From an uncultured Verrucomicrobiota bacterium (GTDB lineage: Bacteria; Verrucomicrobiota; Verrucomicrobiia; Limisphaerales; UBA9464): 37,574 nucleotides of DNA. This document shows, one piece after another, positions 26,007 to 34,494 of the stretch. Each line of letters starts with the position of its first letter. Within the stretch, counting starts at the first letter, position 1. The translations under genes were made by a program, and so were the position numbers. The stretch spans positions 1 to 37,574 of the forward strand of contig CAJAHH010000145.1 of NCBI GenBank assembly GCA_903939515.1, written 5' to 3'. The notes below the pieces were generated by a model that was not told where the DNA came from, searched no databases, and saw nothing but the letters and a program-made list of their open reading frames with translations.

Positions 26007-26831
26007 TCACTTCGCCTGGGTCGCTGGCTTGGACAGTGAACCTGGCGAATCTAGAATCGGTCGATCACCCATGAGTTTGGCCAACGTGGGCTCGATGGCC
26101 TGAACCCAGGCTTCGGCACCGGCAGGACTGGGGTGGAGCAAGTCCCACATCAACTCGGTGTTAATCGTGCCGTTGGAGCGCAAGAAGACATGATTTACAT
26201 CGAGCCAGAACACGTGCTTTCCATCCGCCAGGCTGGCGGTGAGTTCCCCTGCACGACGGCATGTTTCGATGCACTTGGCGGAAGAATTAAACGTCGGAGG
26301 GCTGATACCTTTCTCGCTATCGCCACCCCGCGGAAACACTCGCAGCACCAATATCTTGGTACTGGGATGCCGCTGGCGAATGAGATCAACAATCGCCCGG
26401 GTGCCCGCAAAAATCTCTTCCGGTGAATGGGTGCGGGCGAAATGACGATCATCGGCATTATTCGTCCCGATCAAGAGCATCGCCACCTTGGGCGACTGTG
26501 TGAACTCCAGTTGGCCATTCTGGAGGTTCCACAAAATCTCCTCAGTACGCTGCCCATTCATCCCAAGATTGATGGCTCGGCGCGGCTCAAAGTGCCGCTG
26601 CCACACCGCTTGGTTGGGAGCGTATTTACCATCATTCATGTCTCCGACGGTGTGCGTGATGGAATCGCCGATGAGTGCGAGATCGTAGTGGCCGGCCTTA
26701 ACGGCCTTTACCTTTTCCACATGACGCGCATTGGCGTTCTTGGTCGGGTAATCAGAGTCCCCGGGCTTAGACTCAGCGAGGCTGAGTGACACCCAGGTCA
26801 TCCCGACTAGAATGATGGTTTTGAAGTTCAT
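26007..26831 (-). CDS. Secreted SGNH/GDSL hydrolase (acetylesterase-like)
   Basis: 274 residues. Sec signal MNFKTIILVGMTWVSLSLAES. Block I LALIGDSITH holds the catalytic Ser; block II INLGMNGQRTEEILWNL gives the oxyanion Gly; block III LIGTNNADD gives the oxyanion Asn; block V DLLHPSPAGAEAW gives the catalytic Asp/His pair. This is the set of SGNH hydrolases related to PAF acetylhydrolase and to carbohydrate acetylesterases. It probably removes acyl groups from sugars or glycans outside the cytoplasm. ATG at 26831 opens the signal peptide; no clear ribosome site is seen. It sits between the DUF1552 gene (51 bases upstream) and the LamG/cytochrome gene on the same strand. Confidence 0.93.
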   Translation of the reverse strand: MNFKTIILVGMTWVSLSLAESKPGDSDYPTKNANARHVEKVKAVKAGHYDLALIGDSITHTVGDMNDGKYAPNQAVWQRHFEPRRAINLGMNGQRTEEILWNLQNGQLEFTQSPKVAMLLIGTNNADDRHFARTHSPEEIFAGTRAIVDLIRQRHPSTKILVLRVFPRGGDSEKGISPPTFNSSAKCIETCRRAGELTASLADGKHVFWLDVNHVFLRSNGTINTELMWDLLHPSPAGAEAWVQAIEPTLAKLMGDRPILDSPGSLSKPATQAK

Positions 26832-26882
26832 TTCAGTGCGTGGCAGCCGATCGCTTCGAAGGCTCATTCCTCAGGATGGGCC

Positions 26883-28265
26883 TTAAAGAAAGGTCGTCAT
26901 TTCTCGAATTTGTTTTGTCGCAATCCCAACAGGTCGATCCAGTGGAATACCCACACACGCGAGCAGCGTGGTCAGAAGGTCTCCTTGGTTGCCCTTGACG
27001 CCTGTTAGGAAGCGGCCGGTGTTGAGGGATCCCCCGCCCTTTCCAGCGAGGATGAACGGCAGGTTTTCCCGGGCGTGCACGTTGCCGTCTTCCAGCCCGG
27101 AGCCCCACATCATGATGCAGTTGTCGAGCAGCGTGCCGTCCCCTTCCTTCAGTTGATGCATCTTCTGCACCATCCGGGCGAACTGGGCGATGTTGAAGGC
27201 GGTGATCGCCGCCACCTTGCCGAGTTTATCGGCCTCGTTGTTGTGGTGCGTCTGCGAATGGTGTTCGTCGTTGAACCCCAGTTCTGGATACGAAACCCCA
27301 TTCGGAGTGGAACCGATGTAAGTGCTCACGCGAGTCGTGTCGGTCTGGAACGCCAGCACGTTCAGATCACACATCACCTCCATGTATTCGCTGCGCTTTT
27401 CGCCCTCGGGAATTTTGATGTCGATGGGCGGCGAATCCGATGCCAACCGTTTGCTCACACTTACACCCGCTGCTTCCAAGGCGGCTTCCTTCTGGCGGTA
27501 CTCGATGGCAGCAATGCGACGTTCTACACTGCGAACGCTGTCGAGGTATTCATCGAGCTTGTGCTGATCATCCCGAGGCAACTTGCGGCGCAAGTCTTTG
27601 GCACCGCCAAGGACGAGATCGAGCATCTGACGATCCAAAGGATCGGCCTTGCCGGAGCTCCCAGTTTTCTTGGACTTCCCAAAGAGCCGATTGAGAACGT
27701 TCCGCGGATTGATTTCGGCTGGTACGGCCTGAGTGGCCGAACGAAAACTGCAGTGGGAATAGTACCCCTCGTTGAGGCCGTCTTGGTTCTCCTTGTGCGT
27801 CTGGGGCATCGTGGCCAACTCCAGAGACGGCAGCGCCGTGAAGCCTCCGATAAAATTCGCAGCGATCTGGTCAGCAGAAATTGCGATTTTAATCACATCC
27901 CGCTGATTTGCATCGGGCAGTGCCGCGGTGAGCCAGGTGGACAACTCGAGCGCATGGGGAGCCCCATTGAACGGGGCGATTGGAACCCCCGAAATCCCCT
28001 TCATCATGAGGCACTGGTTCAGCACAGGCCGCAGCGAAGCCAAGGCAGGCGGTGGAGAGGTTAGAAAACTCTCCGGACTCTTCGGCCAAAACTGCTCCAT
28101 GATGACCCCATGGGGCATGTACATGAACCCGAGTCGGACCGGCGGTTTGCCAGCCTTGCCCTTGCCGGCTTCGGCCCAAGCCATGGTGTCCAAAAATGGG
28201 AGGGCCAGCGATGCACCGATCCCTTTCAGGCACGTGCGACGATCCATCCGATGGTTACTTTTCAT
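26883..28265 (-). CDS. Tat-exported DUF1552 protein
   Basis: 460 residues. The N-terminus has [26 protein letters not shown], a Tat signal (RRxCLKG). The body matches the DUF1552 pattern: [41 protein letters not shown]-type segments, [21 protein letters not shown]-type block, [21 protein letters not shown] and [31 protein letters not shown]. It belongs to the alkaline phosphatase/sulfatase-like fold group that includes DUF1501, with conserved His/Asp residues suited to a metal site. Family function is not established. It overlaps the preceding DUF1592-type cytochrome gene by 11 bases, so the two are translated together, as is typical of this pair. ATG 28265 is used; ATG 28247 is an alternative without overlap. 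Confidence 0.93.
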   Translation of the reverse strand: MKSNHRMDRRTCLKGIGASLALPFLDTMAWAEAGKGKAGKPPVRLGFMYMPHGVIMEQFWPKSPESFLTSPPPALASLRPVLNQCLMMKGISGVPIAPFNGAPHALELSTWLTAALPDANQRDVIKIAISADQIAANFIGGFTALPSLELATMPQTHKENQDGLNEGYYSHCSFRSATQAVPAEINPRNVLNRLFGKSKKTGSSGKADPLDRQMLDLVLGGAKDLRRKLPRDDQHKLDEYLDSVRSVERRIAAIEYRQKEAALEAAGVSVSKRLASDSPPIDIKIPEGEKRSEYMEVMCDLNVLAFQTDTTRVSTYIGSTPNGVSYPELGFNDEHHSQTHHNNEADKLGKVAAITAFNIAQFARMVQKMHQLKEGDGTLLDNCIMMWGSGLEDGNVHARENLPFILAGKGGGSLNTGRFLTGVKGNQGDLLTTLLACVGIPLDRPVGIATKQIREMTTFL

Positions 28266-30207
28266 GGAGAGTAGAAGCGATTGAGTCTTGGACCCGTCGG
28301 TGCGTAAACGGATAACTAGTGGCGATTTCCGTGATGAGTGTCTGCAGGCGATAGCCGTCTTTAGCGAGGGTTTCCACCAAGTGATCCACAACGACCTCGT
28401 CGTAGCCCTCTAACTGCCGGCAAAGGGCGTAGGCCAGGAACTTTTCCGTCAAATTCCGAGCCAAATCACCCGGACGAGCGGCGATGAGTGTTTTGAGATC
28501 TTTGGGCGCGCTGAAGCGTTTCCCTCCGGGGAGTTCCCCGGCCGCTTCAATGGCCCCGCCGGTGTCATCGCGATCGCGCCAACGGCCAATGGCATCGAAG
28601 TTCTCCAGACCAAAGCCGATGGGATCCAGAATCTTGTGGCAGTTGGCACACACGGCGTCGGTTCGGTGAAGCTCGGTCCGCTGCCGCAAGGTCAGTTGGG
28701 CGACGGTTTTTTGATCCTGCTTTTCCAATGCCGGAACATTCGGCGGTGGCGGCGGCACCTTCTCACCCAGCACCTGTTCCAACACCCACACGCCGCGTTT
28801 GACCGGACTGGTGCGGTTCGGAAACGAAGTCGTCGCCAGAACACCCGGCATTCCGAGGACACCGCCCCGATTGGGATCCGTCAGCTTAACCCGGCGCATT
28901 CGCGACCCGGTGACGGTGTTTTCCAGCCCATAAATCGGCGCGAGGGTTCCATTGAGGAACGTGTAATCCGAATCCACAAACCGCACGACACTCCGGTTTT
29001 CGCGCACGATGCTCTCAAAGAACAGGCGGGCCTCCTCGTACATCGCCCAGCGCATCCCGGCGTTCATTTGCGGAAACTTCGCGGCGTCGAACGTCTTACT
29101 TTCCAAACTCGCCAGTCCCAGCCACTGCGCGCCAAACCCGTCAAACAACGCCCGAGACCGCGGGTCTTTGAGCAAGCGCTTCACCTGAGACCTGAGGACT
29201 GCTGGATCATGGAGTTTTCCGCGATCCGCCAGAGCCGCCAATTCCGCGTCGGGCTGGGTGGCCCACAGCAAATAAGACAATCGGGAGGCGAGTTGATGAT
29301 CATCCAAGCGGACAATCCCACCGACGGGCTGCCCCTCACCCTGGGGGGTAATGAAAAGGAACTGTGGTGATACCAGCACTGCCTTGGCCATCAAACGCAG
29401 CGCCTCGTAGTAGGGCAGACCGTTCGTGCGCCCTAGGTCGAATACACCCAAGAGCACGTCCAGTTCTGCTTCGGCGGGAGGACGTCGATAAGCCTTCCGA
29501 GCCAGAGACCCCGCCACCGTTCTTGCTGCGACACGCAGGTCAGCACCGCTTCGAGGCACCGACCCCAACCAACGCCGTTGCGCGGAACTCGGAGTCGCTC
29601 CACCCCGGGGCAGGATTCGATCCAGCACCTCGTTGGCGATGCTCAGATACTGCTCCGATTGAAGGGGCGACAACGTGTTTAAGTATCCCTCCCCAATCAC
29701 CTCGTCCGGTAACTCACGGGCGATCGCCGGATCCACGCCGAAGAGATCGTGCAGCGTATTGCCATACTCGACCTTGGTGAGGCGACGAATCACGAACAGC
29801 CCGGGATCCTTCTGGCTCAGGAACTTGATCTGGGCGATCCCGTTTAGAAATGCCTGCCGCTCCGAATCCGTTGGCTGCTTTTTGGCATTGGCTGGCGGCA
29901 TGTCGTGAGTCTTGACGTTGGCGGCGGCCTGCTTCCACCGCTTAGCGATCGTCGCATCGCCCGCATTGCTCAGCGCCGGCTGAAAATTAATACCCCCCTT
30001 CTGCCGATCTTGGCCGTGGCAGCCGATACAGTAGGTCTTAACGAAGGGAGTGACGCCGTCTTGAAAAGACTTCTGGGCGTCGGCCTTCAGCGCGGCGAAA
30101 TCCCGATTAACCCGAGACTCCGCCAGACCAGTCCAAGTGAGGATCAACATGAATCCGCAGAGGGCCTTGGCCCGCTGAAGACCGCTCGGTAATTCGGAGA
30201 TTCGCAT
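28255..30207 (-). CDS. Planctomycete-type di-haem cytochrome (DUF1587-DUF1595-DUF1592-DUF1588-DUF1585)
   Basis: 650 residues. A signal peptide (residues 1-31, [16 protein letters not shown]) is followed by a cytochrome-like domain with CIGCHG (C60, C63, H64) and methionine in [10 protein letters not shown]. Then come [20 protein letters not shown] (DUF1587), [19 protein letters not shown] (DUF1595), the central DUF1592 ([34 protein letters not shown]), DUF1588 ([19 protein letters not shown] and the second haem site [20 protein letters not shown]520-H524) and DUF1585 at the C-terminus ([23 protein letters not shown]). The order and length are those of the family. It is presumably periplasmic or surface-attached; enzymatic role unknown. 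ATG at 30207 is preceded by CTCTCC rather than a ribosome site. Confidence 0.95.
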   Translation of the reverse strand: MRISELPSGLQRAKALCGFMLILTWTGLAESRVNRDFAALKADAQKSFQDGVTPFVKTYCIGCHGQDRQKGGINFQPALSNAGDATIAKRWKQAAANVKTHDMPPANAKKQPTDSERQAFLNGIAQIKFLSQKDPGLFVIRRLTKVEYGNTLHDLFGVDPAIARELPDEVIGEGYLNTLSPLQSEQYLSIANEVLDRILPRGGATPSSAQRRWLGSVPRSGADLRVAARTVAGSLARKAYRRPPAEAELDVLLGVFDLGRTNGLPYYEALRLMAKAVLVSPQFLFITPQGEGQPVGGIVRLDDHQLASRLSYLLWATQPDAELAALADRGKLHDPAVLRSQVKRLLKDPRSRALFDGFGAQWLGLASLESKTFDAAKFPQMNAGMRWAMYEEARLFFESIVRENRSVVRFVDSDYTFLNGTLAPIYGLENTVTGSRMRRVKLTDPNRGGVLGMPGVLATTSFPNRTSPVKRGVWVLEQVLGEKVPPPPPNVPALEKQDQKTVAQLTLRQRTELHRTDAVCANCHKILDPIGFGLENFDAIGRWRDRDDTGGAIEAAGELPGGKRFSAPKDLKTLIAARPGDLARNLTEKFLAYALCRQLEGYDEVVVDHLVETLAKDGYRLQTLITEIATSYPFTHRRVQDSIASTLHEK

Positions 30208-30357
30208 GGAGAGCGGCTCCAAGCATGAGCAGAACGTGCCGAATGACAACGGATAGGAATTGGCCCCGACCGCTCTGCCATTCCAACGCCGTGTTCAATC
30301 CGGAGTCCAAAGACCCTTCGTCCGTGGATTCCCGGAGTAGAGTCTGAGGTGCAGGGT

Positions 30358-31629
30358 TCAACCGCGTTGACCCAGCCAATCCACAACGGACCGAGCCGCG
30401 TGGGACCCCATCGCAAAACAACCCTGCATGAGGTATCCGCCGGTCGGCGCTTCCCAGTCCACCATCTCGCCCGCGACGAACAGGCCGGGAAACCGTCGAA
30501 CCATGAGTCGATCATCGATCTCCGACCAACTCACTCCGCCCGCCGAAGAAATGGCTTCAGCCAAAGGACGCGGCCTCTTGAGCGGGATGACGCACTGCTT
30601 CACGGCGCGCGCCAAAGAAATGGCGTCGGTCCAGGGCCGGTCCGACAACAAGGCGTGCGCCGCATCACCGATGCGCCACCGAGGGAGGGCCTCGTTAAGA
30701 AAATTACGTCGCGCCGACTCCATCTTAGAAACCAACTGCTCGACACTGAAGGTTGGCTTGAAGTCGATGGCGATGGCGGGTTCGTCCATGGCACGCAGTG
30801 CGGCCCCGAGTTGGTAAATCGCGCCGCCCTCGAGCCCATAGCGCGTGACAAGCAGCTCCCCGATGGCCAGCGCATCACCAGCGCGAACATGGATGTTCTT
30901 CAACGGCTTACCTTCGACACGCGCCAGAACCTTCGCAGGCCAATCGCATTCCCAACCACAGTTGGCCGGAGCCAGCGGATGAACCGTGAGACCGAGCGAC
31001 GCTAACAACCCGGCCCAAGCGCCGTCGGATCCCGTCTCGGGCCATGACCCACCACCCAAAGCAAGGATGAGTGCATCGGCCGTGGCTGTTGCTCCATTGG
31101 CAAAACCCAATTGGAAACCCCTCGCACTGGAATCCGATCCCTCGACGGTCTCGGGTTCGCCCCTTTGAACCGAGGTCCCCGCCAACGACTTCAAGGACAC
31201 GAGGCGGTGATTCACCTCAAAGGTCACACCCAGTCCGCGCAGGCGAGCCACCCAGCGGCGCAAAAGCGGTGCGGCCTTCATCTCGACGGGATAAACCCGA
31301 CCCGTGGTGGCTTGGAAGGTTTCCACGCCCAGTCCGGCGGCCCAATTCCGCAGTGCCCCAGGATCAAACTCGCTGAGCAATTTCGGCCAAAACTCAGTCG
31401 GTTGACCCGGTCCGGAGTACCGCGTCAAAAAGCGATCTAGAGCTTCTCCGTGGGTCATGTTGAGACCGCCCTTTCCAGCGACCAGGAACTTCCGGCCAAC
31501 GGAGGCTTTGGCTTCGTACAGGGTGACTTGCAAACCTGCCGAGGCCGCGACTTCCGCAGCACGCAAACCCGCCGGTCCGCCGCCGATGACGGCAACGGAA
31601 GAAATTGTAGGGGAAACGAAGGGATTCAT
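30358..31629 (-). CDS. HI0933/BaiN-type FAD-dependent flavoprotein (TIGR03862-like)
   Basis: About 423 residues. The N-terminal dinucleotide-binding fold VAVIGGGPAGLRAAEVAASAG is followed by VGRKFLVAGKGGLNMTHGE, diagnostic of the HI0933 flavoprotein family, and by GRVYPVEMKAAPLLRRWVARL. The central part has DALILALGGGSWPETGSDGAW and HPLAPANCGWECDW, and the C-terminus SAGGVSWSEIDDRLMVRRFPGLFVAGEMVDWEAPTGGYLMQGCFAMG. This set corresponds to the TIGR03862 subgroup. Family members are FAD enzymes with mostly unknown substrates. Cytosolic, no signal. The start is 31629 or the in-frame ATG at 31638. It lies 150 bases upstream of, and co-directional with, the DUF1592-type gene. Confidence 0.92.
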   Translation of the reverse strand: MNPFVSPTISSVAVIGGGPAGLRAAEVAASAGLQVTLYEAKASVGRKFLVAGKGGLNMTHGEALDRFLTRYSGPGQPTEFWPKLLSEFDPGALRNWAAGLGVETFQATTGRVYPVEMKAAPLLRRWVARLRGLGVTFEVNHRLVSLKSLAGTSVQRGEPETVEGSDSSARGFQLGFANGATATADALILALGGGSWPETGSDGAWAGLLASLGLTVHPLAPANCGWECDWPAKVLARVEGKPLKNIHVRAGDALAIGELLVTRYGLEGGAIYQLGAALRAMDEPAIAIDFKPTFSVEQLVSKMESARRNFLNEALPRWRIGDAAHALLSDRPWTDAISLARAVKQCVIPLKRPRPLAEAISSAGGVSWSEIDDRLMVRRFPGLFVAGEMVDWEAPTGGYLMQGCFAMGSHAARSVVDWLGQRG

Positions 31630-31638
31630 CAAAACCAT

Positions 31639-32155
31639 GGCCTGCAACTGGGGAGACCAAGAGCCAACAGCGTGCGCAGCGCCCTCAAATTCACCACCAC
31701 AATCGAAGCGCCAGTTCTCCTGATGGTCGTACAGATTCCACGGTCAAGGGGAAGATCTTCTGGTCCCGTCGTTCGATTCCAGAGCTGGCAACCCAAGGAA
31801 ACGGGGCCGATCGGGGCGAGGCCGTAGGACACTCGTAGGACAGTGGCCTGAAAAACTGAGAAACCAGCGCCGCGTTTGCCCCTCTGGCGTCACCGGGTCG
31901 ACGACTGGATGAGCTGCCAGCTTGCAGCGATGGCGAGAGAGGGGGCTCGCTCGAAGTGACGTCATTTATCAAGCAACTGGAATGGGTTTACCTACCTGGA
32001 TTGATCCGTGCTTAGAAAAGTAATTGCGATGTCTATGTGTCGTGATGTATATGTAGCTCATGAAGAAGCCGCTGAAGTATTCGAGCGCGTCAAAACCGCC
32101 GGATGTCTTGCGCGATCTCCCCGCGCTGTCCAGAGGACTCAACGAGTCCGTGGGT
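31639..32155. other. Gene-free divergent intergenic region of about 500 bases
   Basis: No convincing protein is encoded on either strand: the short open frames are compositionally Arg/Ser/Pro-rich shadows without family motifs. It holds a direct repeat GTAGGACA at about 31825-31845, the palindrome TGACGTCA near 31957, and an AT-richer stretch from about 31965 to 32060 suitable for the promoter of the toxin-antitoxin pair. I see no RNA gene. Confidence 0.5.
32024..32051 (+). promoter_or_regulatory. Possible sigma-70 promoter for the toxin-antitoxin pair
   Basis: TTGCGA (32024-32029) and TGTATA (32046-32051) are separated by 16 bases in the AT-richer part of the gap. If real, transcription would begin near 32058, which favours the antitoxin start at 32156 over 32060. 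Consensus match is moderate. Confidence 0.3.
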
Positions 32156-32452
32156 ATGGTTCGCACCCAAATTTATCTGACGCGCACCGAGCACGGTTTC
32201 ATTGAGGCTGAGGCGGCGCGCCGGGGTGAAACAATGGCGGCAGTGATCCGTGGCTGCATTGACGACAAGATGCGGGTGCCCGACACCGCGTGGGCAGCCA
32301 ACCCCATGCTGGAGCCCACGCCGTCGGATGCCGGTCTCGAATTGCCGGAGGATGCTGCCATCAACCACGACCACTACCTCTACGGAACGGCCAAAAAACA
32401 TCTAAAGAAACGGGGTAAATGGGTGCTGGCCGAATCGGAGGCGAGACACTGA
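32156..32452 (+). CDS. Ribbon-helix-helix-like antitoxin (VapB-like)
   Basis: 98 residues from ATG 32156. The N-terminus MVRTQIYLTRTEHGFIEAEA then ARRGETMAAVIRGCIDDKM is a strand-helix-helix DNA-binding unit of the CopG/Arc type. The acidic, proline-containing middle (MLEPTPSDAGLELPED) and the C-terminus HDHYLYGTAKKHLKKRGKW form the likely toxin-binding tail. The stop overlaps the toxin ATG by one base (TGATG), the usual coupling in toxin-antitoxin pairs. RHH antitoxins normally repress their own operon. An in-frame ATG at 32060 would add 32 residues (KKPLKYSSASKPPDVLRD), so the start is uncertain. No ribosome site distinguishes them. Confidence 0.75.
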   Translation: MVRTQIYLTRTEHGFIEAEAARRGETMAAVIRGCIDDKMRVPDTAWAANPMLEPTPSDAGLELPEDAAINHDHYLYGTAKKHLKKRGKWVLAESEARH

Positions 32453-32862
32453 TGCACAGCCACCGAGTCTTCCTCGATTCGTCGTTCTGGATCGCCTTCC
32501 GAGATGCGCGCCAGACCCATCATGCCCGGGCGCGCGAGTGTCTGGCCGCACTGTTTCAAGAGCGGACCCACTTCGTGAGCACGCCCTTAGTGTTCGCGGA
32601 AACCCATGCAACCTTCGCTCGTTCACTGGCGGTGCGCGAAAAGATCATCGCCGACTTCTGGGAAAATCCGCTGCTTCATTTCGCGGAGGTCACCGACGCC
32701 GACCACCGCGCGGCCATCCAGTTTCTGAGGCAGCACGCGGACAAGTCGTATCCCTTCTGCGATGCGATTTCGTTCGTCGTGATGCGGCGACTGGGAGTGA
32801 AACGGGTCGCCGCCTTTAATGACCACTTTCGGCAAGTCGGTGGGTTTGAGGTAATTGGGTGA
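32452..32862 (+). CDS. PIN-domain toxin (VapC-like ribonuclease)
   Basis: 136 residues, the normal size of a VapC toxin. The acidic active site is complete: D in FLDSSFWIA, E in LVFAETHATF, D in YPFCDAISFVVM and D in AAFNDHFRQVG. VapC-type PIN toxins cleave tRNA or rRNA with Mg2+, and are inhibited by the paired antitoxin. The ATG overlaps the antitoxin stop by one base. The pair sits beside a REPIN-like repeat and between two unrelated operons, which fits a mobile accessory module. The exact antitoxin family for this toxin is not the classical VapB, so the label VapBC-like is deliberate. Confidence 0.9.
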   Translation: MHSHRVFLDSSFWIAFRDARQTHHARARECLAALFQERTHFVSTPLVFAETHATFARSLAVREKIIADFWENPLLHFAEVTDADHRAAIQFLRQHADKSYPFCDAISFVVMRRLGVKRVAAFNDHFRQVGGFEVIG

Positions 32863-32868
32863 CCCGGA

Positions 32869-33044
32869 GAAACGGGGTGGAACGGGGTCAGGGAACGATT
32901 TCCGAATTTGACTCACTCGGGTGTCAGCTACGGCCGCTCAATTCCTAGGCAATAGCCCGTTCAGGTTGCAGTGCCCTTGACCGAGTTCTGGGCAAAGTGA
33001 ACTGGCGCATCCAAAATCGGAAACCGTTTCTTCACCCCGTTTCA
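32869..33044. repeat. REPIN/MITE-like element with imperfect inverted termini
   Basis: The left terminus begins GAAACGGGGTG at 32869 and the right terminus is its reverse complement, ending at 33043. Inside, GGAACGATTTCCGAATTTG (left) matches GAAACGGTTTCCGATTTTG (right, read on the minus strand, from about 33012) at 16 of 19 positions; the left arm has an extra 10-base unit GAACGGGGTC. About 100 bases lie between the arms. It is 7 bases downstream of the toxin gene. The GGGGTCAGG-type motif is reminiscent of REP sequences found with RAYT transposases, one of which starts at the left edge of the window. Function as a RAYT target is inference. Confidence 0.65.
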
Positions 33045-33080
33045 GAATAGCTGAGGGACCCCGATCCCTCACCTCGCCCC

Positions 33081-34484
33081 CTAACCCGAGGCGATGACCT
33101 CGCGGACCACGTTGCCGAAGACGTCGGTCAGCCTGAAATCGCGGCCAGCATGACGGAAGGTGAGGCGTTCATGGTCGAAGCCCAAGAGCTTCAGCATGGT
33201 CGCATGCAAGTCGTGAACTGAGACCGGATTCTCGACGGCCCGAAAGCCGAAGTCGTCGGTCGCTCCATGAATGGTTCCACCCTTGATGCCGCCTCCTGCC
33301 ATCCAGAGGGAAAACCCCCAATGATTGTGGTCCCTGCCCTGTGCGGCTCCCGATCCGTTTTGACCCATCTCCACCGACGGCGTTCTCCCGAACTCTCCGC
33401 TGCACAAGATGAGGGTGCTCTCCAACATACCCCGTTGCTTCAAATCCATGATTAATGCCCCGAGGCCTTGATCGCACTCGTTGGCCACCTTGCGATGTTC
33501 TTCACGAATGTTCGAATGACTGTCCCAGGGCTGCATGTTTCCGTGCCACGTCTGCACGAATCGCACCCCGCGTTCGACGAGGCGGCGGGCGATGAGTAAC
33601 TGCCGATTCTGCGGTCCTTCGCCGTAAGCCTTCCGGATGTGCGCGGGTTCCTGATCCACATCAAAGGCATCGGTCGCCTCCATTTGCATACGGTAGGCCA
33701 GCTCGAAGGATCGAATCCGCGACTCAAGGGCCGCCTCACCGGGCCGAGATGCCAAGTGATCGGCATTGAGTTCTCGCAACAAGTCGAACTGCCGCTGTTG
33801 ATCTTGAGGTCCGAGGCGCGCGTTGCGGATGTGGTCGATCAACTTCCGCGGATCGGCTTGCGAGGTGTCGACGTGCGTTCCCTGATAGGAACCCGGCAAG
33901 AACGCCGAGCGCCAATTGGCGGCTCCTCCCACCGGCATCCCGCCGGGGCATAAAGCGACAAAGGCCGGTAAATTCTGGTTCTCGGATCCCATGCCCCACG
34001 TCAACCACGAGCCAAAACTCGGACGCACCAGCCGCTGATCTCCGGTATTCATCAGCATGAGCGACAGCTCGTGGCTGGGCAGCTCGACATTCATCGACCG
34101 GATGACCGCCAATTCGTCTGCACATTGAGAAAGGTGAGGAAAGAGATCGCTGATTGGGATCCCGCTCTGACCGTGTTGCCGGAAGGTGAAGGGTGATGGA
34201 AGGGCAACTCCCGTCTTGCGCTCCGTCTGGAGGTTTTCATAGGGCAGCATCTGGCCCGCCCGACGCGTGAGCTCCGGCTTGGGATCAAATGTGTCCACCT
34301 GCGACATGCCGCCATTGAGAAAGACATGAATGACCCGTTTCGCGGTGGGAGCAAAGTGCGGGACCAGGGGCATGTCTCCGGCCAAGGCTGGCTGGCAGAC
34401 CAAATCTGCGAGGGCCAGAGAGCCGAAGCCCATGCCGCAACGCTTCAGGAAGTTGCGCCGTGATTGAGGAAGCAAGGGGTTCAT
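33081..34484 (-). CDS. Tat-exported DUF1501 protein
   Basis: 467 residues. N-terminus MNPLLPQSRRNFLKRCGMGFGSLALADLV is a twin-arginine signal (SRRNFLKR). The DUF1501 pattern follows: KRVIHVFLNGGMSQVDTFDPKPEL (metal-binding-like Asp), HLSQCADELAVIRSMNVELPSHE, PSFGSWLTWGMGSENQNLPAFVAL, RRLVERGVRFVQTWHGNMQPWDSHSNI, and TLILCSGEFGRTPSVEMGQNGSGAAQGRDHNHWGFSLWMAGGG. The fold belongs to the sulfatase/alkaline phosphatase superfamily. Function unknown, but DUF1501 genes nearly always follow DUF1549/DUF1553 cytochrome genes, as here (10 bases apart). ATG at 34484 is preceded by AACCCC without a ribosome site. Confidence 0.95.
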   Translation of the reverse strand: MNPLLPQSRRNFLKRCGMGFGSLALADLVCQPALAGDMPLVPHFAPTAKRVIHVFLNGGMSQVDTFDPKPELTRRAGQMLPYENLQTERKTGVALPSPFTFRQHGQSGIPISDLFPHLSQCADELAVIRSMNVELPSHELSLMLMNTGDQRLVRPSFGSWLTWGMGSENQNLPAFVALCPGGMPVGGAANWRSAFLPGSYQGTHVDTSQADPRKLIDHIRNARLGPQDQQRQFDLLRELNADHLASRPGEAALESRIRSFELAYRMQMEATDAFDVDQEPAHIRKAYGEGPQNRQLLIARRLVERGVRFVQTWHGNMQPWDSHSNIREEHRKVANECDQGLGALIMDLKQRGMLESTLILCSGEFGRTPSVEMGQNGSGAAQGRDHNHWGFSLWMAGGGIKGGTIHGATDDFGFRAVENPVSVHDLHATMLKLLGFDHERLTFRHAGRDFRLTDVFGNVVREVIASG

Positions 34485-34494
34485 GGGGTTCAGT

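Noticed and set aside
27075-28064. 329-codon plus-strand open frame opposite the DUF1552 gene
   Set aside because: Antisense shadow; the minus-strand frame has clear DUF1552 motifs and a Tat signal.
31691-31972. 93-codon minus-strand frame in the gene-free gap
   Set aside because: Ser/Pro/Arg-rich, no motif and no convincing start signal; kept only as part of the intergenic description.
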